The position numbers and the translations under genes are program-made. Under the pieces are notes generated by a model. The model searched no databases. It was given only the letters and a program-made list of their open reading frames with translations, and was not told the DNA's origin. DNA of 64,000 bases from contig JAYKKR010000042.1 in the NCBI GenBank assembly GCA_036971615.1, positions 1 through 64,000 on the forward strand, given 5' to 3'. Shown here piece after piece: positions 57,861-64,000 of the stretch; position 1 is the stretch's first letter, and every line of letters begins with the position of its first letter. Source of the DNA: Amyloporia xantha. Taxonomy: Eukaryota; Basidiomycota; Agaricomycetes; Polyporales; Adustoporiaceae.

Positions 57861-60084
57861 CTTTGACCTGTTTAAAGCCTTTGGCTACAAGCCGAGCTTT
57901 ATATCTACCACCAGGTTTAATAGTGTAAACCCAACGACAAGGTACTGCCTTACGTCCAGGAGGTAAGTCGACTAACTCCCATGTACCATTCTCCATTTGA
58001 GAGTCTATCTCTTCCTGCATAGCGGCCTCCCACTGAGTCCGATCAGGGCGAGAGATTGCTTCCTGATAAGATTGTGGAAAAGGTCCGTACTGAGGATCGG
58101 CGTTGAGAATAAACTCTGATGGAAGATCTGAGATGAGATTCTCCATGACGTCAGGTAAACCACCTCCTTGATCAATGTCACGCTGTATGGCTGCAGGGTG
58201 ACGATCACCATACGCATTGTCAGGCCGTGGTGGAGGTCTACCAGCGGTTGACCGAGTAGAGCGTCTAGGTACAAATGGAGGAGATTGTGGAACTGGAGGC
58301 TCATCTGGAGAAGGTGGACGAGGTGGAGGAGATGGGTTTCTAGGTGGTTCTGGTGGTGGTCCCGGATGTGGAGGCAAGTCAGCATCTGGTTCAGGCCTAT
58401 TAGCATCATCATCACCAAGCGGCAGGGCCGGCTGTGGTGCTGGAGCTACAGGAACAGGCGGCTCATGCGGTTGTTGGGCAGCGGGAATAGGATTCGCACT
58501 TTTGTTCGGAAAGGATCTCTCATTGAATACCGCATCACGCGATAAAACAATGGAGCGGCTATCTTTATCCCAGAATCGATACCCCTTTGATCCAGGTTCA
58601 TAGCCGACGAACACCATAGGTTTAGCTCGAGCCGTGAGCTTATCCTGGCGTCGCTCCTTCTGAACATGTACATAGGCTAGGCATCCAAAGACTCTAAAGT
58701 ACGACACATCTGGAACAGTACCATTCCATAATTCAATGGGAGTACGCCAGTGTGCTCTGCGGAATGGCTGACGATTGTAAATATGAACGGCAGTTTCAAC
58801 AGCAAGTTTCCAGAAGCCTGTGGATAAACCAGCATGATGACGCATAGCTTCTGCTTTTTCTACAATAGTTTGCTGCCAACGTTCTGCACGTCCATTCTGT
58901 TGTGGACTTTGTGGCATAGATGCCTCGCGCTCAATACCATTTTCATGTAAATATTGTGTGAACTCTTCACCCATAAATTCTCCTCCTCTGTCAGAGCGGA
59001 AACGCTTAAGTCGCGTAGAAAGCTGAGTTTCCCCCCATGCTCGATAACTTTTAAAGCAGGTGAGAGCATCAGATTTCCGCTTAAGGTAATACATGATACC
59101 AAATGAGGAGAAGTCGTCGAGAAATGTGACGCAATATTTGAAACCATCAATGGACAGAGATGGCATCTCGACGAGGTCTGAGTGAATAAGTTCCAATGGT
59201 TTAGAAGCGCGAGTAGAAGAGAGTGGGAACGGTTGTCTGTGGGACTTGCCAAGCGCACAACCAGCACAAGGATCAGACTTTGGTGCTGAAGAAAGACTAT
59301 TTGGTGTGCCATTAACATGATTAGGCAATTGACGAATTGTGTTACGTCCCGCATGACCAAACCGTTGATGCCACAAGTCATAGTCAGCTTCCACAGATTG
59401 CAGAGTCTGAGGCCCAGTGTTTGGATGAAACACTTTGGTTTCAAGCCAATAGAAACCTGAACCATCATGGCTTGATCGCGCAGTGAGGATTAGGTTCTCA
59501 CCCGGTTTGGAGCCTGCCCAAAAATTCATAGTGTCCCCATGGGCACTATAGCAGCCTCCTTGGTCAATAATGGTACGTGGAGCAAAGAAACGATGAGACG
59601 CTTCAGGAATATAAAGGACAGATTTAAGAGTCAGGTTGACAATGATTCCGTCACTATTCTGATGTCGCAGAAGAACTATTCCAACACCTTTGATATCTAT
59701 GGTCTTATCTGCGCCGGCTAAGTGCGCATGACCAGGTACTGGAAATTCATGATAGTGATCAAAATCTTCAAAGACATTTGTGACATGTGAAGTACAACCT
59801 GAGTCAACCATCCATCTTGCGATCTCATCTCCCACATGGTACAGGGAAAGGTCAATTGATTTGGACGAAGAAGATGCTACCGTTACATCTGGTACAGATT
59901 CTATAAGAAGATTGTTGACTTTTGCACCAGAATTCTGTCCCTGTCCTTGTGAAGCTCCAGTATTACCATTATTTTGACCATGATTCTGTCCACTTCCCTT
60001 ATTATTTCCACCTTGATTACCGCCTTGCTTGCCCTTGCCTTTGCCCTGCTTATTCCCCTTTTGAGGTGGCTTTCCATCAGGCTA

Positions 60085-60795
60085 ATGGTTCTCAGTCGAA
60101 TGATTAGTCTTCCCGCAGATATTACATTTCTTTGGGAGACGAGTAGTCGACGAGACGCGAGAGACATTAGCATTTTTAGAGGCCTGACGTCTAGCTTCTT
60201 CCTCAATTATTTTGGGGATGACATCTGCTGGTTTAAGTGTAGAAAGGTCTGTAACCGTAGCCAGCAGAGTTGAAGCAATGGTCTGATAAGAATTGGGCAA
60301 GGCGTTGACAATAATGAGGGCAGCAAATTGATCTGAGATGGCAATCCCAGCATCAACGGTACGACTACGAATTTCCTCAAGTGCTGTTATCTGAGGGCGA
60401 AGAGGTTGGGCATCGTCAAAGCGAGTATTAAATAATTGTTGGAAGTAGACGAATGCACCAACAGCACCAGGTTTGGCATACTGATCTTTAATTGCTTTCC
60501 ACGCTGCAGCAGCAGTGGTAGTATTGCCAATGAGGAATTGTAGCGAGGAGGAAATATAGATGGTCATCAAACCAAGTGCCTTGTCATTTTTCTCATCCCA
60601 AGCAGCCTGGATTGTAGGGAGGTCTTCTCCAGCAGCTGCAGCAGTAGGACGAGGAAGAGGTGTGCCTGAATTCCCTTCAACAATGTTCCAGGAACCAGAC
60701 CATCTAAAAACACCTCGCATGGCGTTAGACCAGGCAATATAGTTTGTACCATCAAAAATGGGAATGGTGGAGGTAGGAATCTTGGAGGGATCCAT
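60085..60795 (-). CDS. gag: Copia gag
   Basis: 237 residues from MDPSKIPTSTIPIFDGTNYI, with the copia-gag pattern (FDGTNYxAW, WNIVEGNSGTP, AAWDEKNDKALGLMTIYISS, AWKAIKDQYAKPG, LFNTRFDDAQP, LPNSYQTIASTLLA). It ends in a zinc-knuckle-like CNICGKTNHSTENH followed at once by TAG (60082-60084). The usual C-x2-C-x4-H-x4-C has His where the last Cys is expected. The same frame stays open after the TAG into pol, so the stop is either a mutation or a gag/pol readthrough point. Confidence 0.85.
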
Positions 60796-60944
60796 GGCGA
60801 TCAGAATAAAATGTCAGGGCGAGTGTCAGACTGAAGGAGATAGGCGATGGAAGGTGATCGAGGAATTGATGGAATTGATTGAGGAATTGATGGAGGCGAT
60901 CGATCTGGTTTAACCTCTTTAACTTCTTGATCAAAAGGATCGGA

Positions 60945-61241
60945 TCAAAGAAGTGTAGCCCAAAATGTAATGGAGAGGTTTGGAAAGTACTCTTCACTGT
61001 CAGTGTGACGGATAGAGTTACTTTCAATATTGTATGGAAAATAACCAAGATCGTCGTCTGTAAGACCACCAATATAATCGCCTGCATAAGGGAATTTCCA
61101 GCTATAATCTGTTGGGTAGACAGATATAAGCTGTACTGGCTCTGGTGAAGATCCCTCTGAGTCGCCTGACTGAGATTGATCTGCCACTGGATCAGCTGCT
61201 TCTGATGAAGAAGTCAACGTCTCTAGCTCAAAGATGGACAC
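60945..61241 (-). CDS. Short leader ORF in the copia 5' region (doubtful)
   Basis: A 98-codon frame (MSIFELETLTSSSEAADPVA, strongly acidic) lies between the primer site and gag. No family recognised. It may be chance; its acidity and position make it worth noting. Confidence 0.25.
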   Translation of the reverse strand: MSIFELETLTSSSEAADPVADQSQSGDSEGSSPEPVQLISVYPTDYSWKFPYAGDYIGGLTDDDLGYFPYNIESNSIRHTDSEEYFPNLSITFWATLL

Positions 61242-61680
61242 TTATTGAAGTGAACCTTTGTCCCAGCTAGCCGAAATAGCCAAGACGCAGGGTAGAGTCG
61301 AGGGAAGTGAGCGATCGAGATGAGACTATGCCGCAGAGGGTATTGCCCAAGGCCTAGCTAGCTACTGTATAGTACTTCTATCTACAGCTACCTATGGAGC
61401 CGCAGAGTTTTGCTTCGCAGTTGCCTGAGGGCCCTGTTACGCCTTTGACTATTTCGCGTAAGGTGCCTTATTCCCAGGAGAGGATTTGGACCTCTAAGAG
61501 CCGCCCACTGAAGTGCAGACTCCCAAGAGTTCGTCACAAAACTAAGGACTGTGTACTTACGTAGTCTACTAAGGGGCCTTATAAGAAGAAGGCAATAGAA
61601 GGGGTAAATGCGCAAAAGAGAAAGTGAAAGTGCAAAGAGAAGAGTGAAGACAGATGACTGCACAGTAGTCAGACAGATTA

Positions 61681-61699
61681 GAGCGCGGGGCTCATAACC
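61681..61699 (-). other. Copia primer-binding site (half-tRNA initiator Met)
   Basis: Directly inside the 5' LTR the sense strand reads GGTTATGAGCCCCGCGCTC. Its complement, GAGCGCGGGGCTCATAACC, matches the D-stem/anticodon-loop part of eukaryotic initiator tRNA-Met (CAT anticodon in GCTCATAAC), not its 3' end. That indicates priming by a half-tRNA, as known for Drosophila copia and yeast Ty5. Confidence 0.75.
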
Positions 61700-62003
61700 T
61701 GTTGAGCGCAGACTATAGAGGAGAGGAGGCTAATCCGTCTTGTATTCTAATGGGCTGTAAGGCCCGGCTTATATACATGCATGAAAGGCTCCTTAGTAAT
61801 TGTATCTAGAAACCTATAGAATATCTTAGTAAGATATGAAGTCATAATGAAATCATAGTGGAGATTTCTTAGTAAGAAAGTGGAGCCTATGAAGTAAGAC
61901 AAGAGCATACTATGGAACATCATAGAACATCATAGGAATGAGTAAGTACTGACTACCAAGTATGGAAGTGCGACTACTATAGTTGGAAACTGATCGTTCA
62001 ACA
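61700..62003 (-). repeat. Copia 5' LTR
   Basis: By eye identical to 55239-55542 over 304 bp. Minus-strand promoter candidate GTATATAAG at 61768-61776 (reverse complement). Confidence 0.95.
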
Positions 62004-62008
62004 CTTGG
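62004..62008. repeat. Copia target-site duplication (CTTGG), right copy
   Basis: Matches 55234-55238. Confidence 0.9.
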
Positions 62009-63631
62009 GCTTGGTGGGGTATCTCGAGAATCTGGTAGATATGGATGAGGACACCATATTGGTCAGATAGGAGGAGATGTTGAGCGATATCCGAGCACGA
62101 AGGGTGTTCGAGGAAGGACTTGATTGCCTTGTATAATCCATAACTATCAGTACAGTGACAGGCGTGAGATCATTTTGAACTGATACACTACTGGATGCAG
62201 AAGTATCATGTGGTCCATTACAGCCCGTTAGATTCCCATTCTCGTCCTTGATGCATATGTGTGCCGTGAGCGCAAAAAATGATTGCAAATCACGATTGCT
62301 CCAGAGGTCACTAGTAAATGAGATTCGACCAGGACAGGTCTCCATGCAGAAAAAGACTATCAGCAGACTGAAAATAATGATTCGGAGTGGCAAGGCATAC
62401 CTGAAGTTCTTTGATTATATCTTGGTATTTCTTGTGATACTCCATGAGGAGCAGGTCGGTAAACTTGTCATGATGCGGTATGTCAGAATCTTGCAAGTCT
62501 GGTGAAAGATACAGAAGTAAGTCACGGAATTCTGGGCATTCCGTGACGTTCATTGCCTGTTGAACGAAATAATGGGCTGAATCTCCTTGCAAATGTCTCA
62601 CATATTAGGAATATTTACCTGATCATCTACAGCAGCCCATCGCATCAAGCGATCCAAGAAACCTGCCACGGTGAACGGCTCACGTGATTCGTTCGGGCAA
62701 CGCGAAGATGCCGCAGTTCGTACAGGCCGCAGGTTCTTGACTTGGCAAACCTCTTCGTAGATGTTATGATGCTTGTTATTGAGATGATTGCGTAACGTCG
62801 AGGCGATACCGCCATCTTTGTTGTTTCGGAATGTCTTCCAATGTTTCCTGGATGTGTTTATAAGATGGTCCGGACTGGGATAGAAAGGATAGATAAGTAG
62901 GACACTTACGTGCATAATTTGCATCCCACGAAAGGTGTCTTTGGCTTCTTGGTGAGCACAGGTTCATCCTCTGGCTTTGGCATTGCCAACTCAGATGGCT
63001 TTATGTCAGTTTCGAGAGCACACATGAAATACCATACATCTCGAGCACTGTTATCATTATCATTGCGTGTGGATGAAGATGCGACAGACTTAAATGCTTC
63101 AATCGGATGTGCTACAATTGCGGGGGTATCACTTGACATTCCTGTCCAAGGCGCGGATGCTTCTGGAGGTGCGGAAGATGGACCGACACCCACCATAGTT
63201 GCAGTAGTCAACAGCTCATGAGTCGGCTGTGATCTGCGGGAACATTTCAATGGTGCGGATGAGCGGTCAGTGTTCCTGCGCTTCTGACCAGTCTGAGGCT
63301 CTTGCTCTCGGGTCGAGCCTGGCTGTTGCAAGGGTGCATTGACCACTGTAGCAGTCCTCTCTTGTAGAACATGCTGTGCAGAGGTAATTGATGGCTGCAT
63401 AGATGTTCCTGAAGCATAAGACAGAACAGGAGGCGGAAAAGAACCTGGCCAATGAGTCTGAGCAGTAGGTGGAACAGCATAGGGTGGAATAGAATACACA
63501 AAACTCGAGACATGAGGTGGAAGAGGATGTAGCTGCGATGAAGACTGTTGATAATAAGACACTGCACCGCATGTACACAGAGATGCTGGATCACAAGCGC
63601 AGGACACAGCTCGGGGTAGTGTTGGAAGCAT
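62009..63631 (-). pseudogene. hAT transposase, N-terminal part with BED-type finger (split by copia)
   Basis: Exon 1 (63631 to about 62925) begins MLPTLPRAVSCACDPASLC, has a Pro/Gln/Ser-rich region and an NLS-like KRRNTDRSS, and ends PFVGCKLC at a GTAAGT donor. Exon 2 (about 62852-62638) completes a BED finger (TKHWKTFRNNKDGGIASTLR, NHLNNKHH; C-x2-C...H-x5-H). Exon 3 gives VTECPEFRDLLLYLSPDLQD and DSDIPHHDKFTDLLL. Exon 4 gives CPGRISFTSDLWSNRDLQSF and FALTAHICIKDENGN (RNase-H-fold start, SDLWS). The next readable block is already SFLEHPSCSDIAQHLLLSDQ and IYQILEIPHQAQ, up to the copia insertion. About 200 residues of the usual hAT middle seem absent, so this copy may have been defective before copia arrived. 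Confidence 0.75.
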
Positions 63632-63970
63632 GAGTCTGTGGCGTTACGGCGGGTCGAGAGCTATCGAAGTGTATGTAAATCGGAATAACACATAAACTGT
63701 ACATTCCGCTCAATGAAACCGATAGCGTCGTTGCAGACAAAGTCGCGTCGTGTCGGTGGTGTCGCAGGTCGACGGTCGCTAGCAACGTGACCGCGGCCCT
63801 GCCCATATTGGTCAAGGAAATGAATGGACCAATCAGAGGGTGAGATTATGGATTATGTCATGAAAATGTCCGAGTCGTCCGAGTCATCCAAGTTCTCAAC
63901 TCGCCTCTGCTCGGAGGTCCGATTTCCAGAACTCTCTACCCGAGTCCAGCTCGCCTCTGCCGCAACACTA

Positions 63971-64000
63971 TCCCGAGCCCATTTTGCTGAACTCGCTGCT
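63971..64000 (+). pseudogene. Continuation of the gene interrupted at 53811
   Basis: After the second TCCCGAGC the plus frame reads SRAHFAELAA, in phase with DGFDQLSRA before the hAT. The gene runs off the right edge. Confidence 0.6.

Larger units (their letters stand above)
55569..60081 (-). pseudogene. pol: Copia pol: protease, integrase, RT, RNase H (interrupted)
   Basis: In the same frame as gag, beyond a TAG at 60082-60084. After a Gly/Gln/Asn-rich linker: protease MVDSGCTSHVTN; GAG-pre-integrase zinc site H...H...CAGCALGK; integrase FLDDFSSFG, RFRSDRGGEF and SPQQNGRAERW (D, D, E); then the TWELVDLPPGRKAVPCRWVY start of RT. At VAKGFKQVK a 972-bp element is inserted (56889-57860). RT resumes GIDYDETFSPVARFESIRFL, DVKTAFLYGKLDEEIYMEQP and YGLKQAGRQW. 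A one-base error in a run of six C (56543-56548) precedes the YVDD site, and a TGA lies at 56394-56396. RNase H follows: GYSDSDWAENKDDRHSTSGF, SSTEAEYMAL, HIDIRYHF; stop at 55569. Cannot be made as one polyprotein. Confidence 0.9.
55239..62003 (-). mobile_element. Ty1/copia LTR retrotransposon nested in the hAT element
   Basis: Two 304-bp LTRs that appear identical (55239-55542, 61700-62003), bounded by TGTTG...CAACA with a 5-bp duplication. It is transcribed from the minus strand, so 61700-62003 is the 5' LTR. Domain order gag, protease, integrase, RT, RNase H defines Pseudoviridae-type copia. It splits the hAT transposase between IPHQAQ and ELVSHEK. The element is defective: a TAG at the gag/pol border, a 972-bp insertion in RT, a frameshift and a TGA. 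Identical LTRs mean the insertion is very recent. Confidence 0.95.
53812..63970 (-). mobile_element. hAT DNA transposon carrying a nested copia element
   Basis: The ends are TAGTGTTGTG... (left) and ...CGCAACACTA (right), short imperfect terminal inverted repeats flanked by a perfect 8-bp duplication. Subterminal zones at both ends are packed with GAGT/ACTCG-type pentamers (53822-53910, 63875-63960), as expected for transposase-binding sites. Total length is 10,159 bp, of which 6,770 bp are the nested copia element plus its duplication, leaving a hAT of about 3.4 kb. It encodes one transposase on the minus strand. It sits inside the coding frame of the gene at 52767-53811. Confidence 0.9.

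Noticed and set aside
58217..58603. Gly/Ser-rich 128-codon plus-strand ORF
   Set aside because: It is the antisense of the Pro-rich linker between copia integrase and RT; composition is explained by that.
61388..61663. Hydrophobic 91-codon ORF just inside the copia 5' LTR
   Set aside because: No known envelope-like or accessory gene in this position for copia; likely chance in the untranslated leader.
1..64000. tRNA, rRNA, telomere repeats
   Set aside because: No cloverleaf-compatible T-loop/D-loop pair, rRNA signature or TTAGGG-type run was seen on either strand; the tRNA-like match at 61681-61699 is the copia primer site.

Overview
This is nuclear DNA of a filamentous fungus, most likely an Agaricomycete (Basidiomycota). 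Reading frames are repeatedly broken by 43-80 bp GT...AG introns with GTAAGT/GTATGT-type donors. The mobile elements are a KDZ-family gene with a CxC2-like cysteine cluster, a hAT element and a Ty1/copia retrotransposon. The recognisable host genes are fungal: a Zn2Cys6 regulator, RIO1, BRR2, ILV3, a TFIIIC subunit and an App1-type protein.

Region 1-34 kb is a graveyard of duplicated host genes. From left to right: the second helicase cassette of BRR2 (minus strand, running off the left edge); a TPR-protein remnant; a fungal Zn2Cys6 transcription factor; a short TFIIIC (Tfc4-type) fragment fused end to end with a dihydroxy-acid dehydratase (ILV3) remnant; RIO1, head to head with a small membrane-protein gene; an App1/DUF2183 remnant next to a Methyltransf_22-like remnant; and the N-terminal part plus first cassette of BRR2 (plus strand). 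Nearly all carry frameshifts, stop codons or lost catalytic residues. The two BRR2 pieces are consecutive parts of one gene lying on opposite strands about 32.6 kb apart, and each broken end abuts a copy of the same repeat.

Region 34.7-42 kb holds the only two long genes that read cleanly after splicing. One is an unrecognised 691-residue protein (plus strand) with AT-hook-like motifs near its C-terminus. The other is a convergent 940-residue KDZ-family protein (minus strand) that lacks the segment expected to carry the rest of the transposase core. A repeat rich in TGTGAC-type boxes lies just outside the KDZ gene and recurs, inverted, near 5.7 kb. A second, dead KDZ copy sits at 50.1-52.1 kb. 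Two unrecognised multi-exon genes lie on the minus strand at 43.7-47.3 kb.

Region 52.7-64 kb is a four-level nest. An unrecognised gene is split by a 10.2 kb hAT insertion (8-bp target duplication TCCCGAGC). The hAT is itself split by a copia retrotransposon with 304-bp LTRs that look identical (5-bp duplication CTTGG). The copia element carries a 972-bp hAT-like non-autonomous insertion (8-bp duplication CTTTGACC) that holds what looks like a captured gene fragment.

No tRNA, rRNA, CRISPR array or operon structure was found. Splice sites and frameshifts were worked out by eye and should be confirmed by alignment or transcripts.
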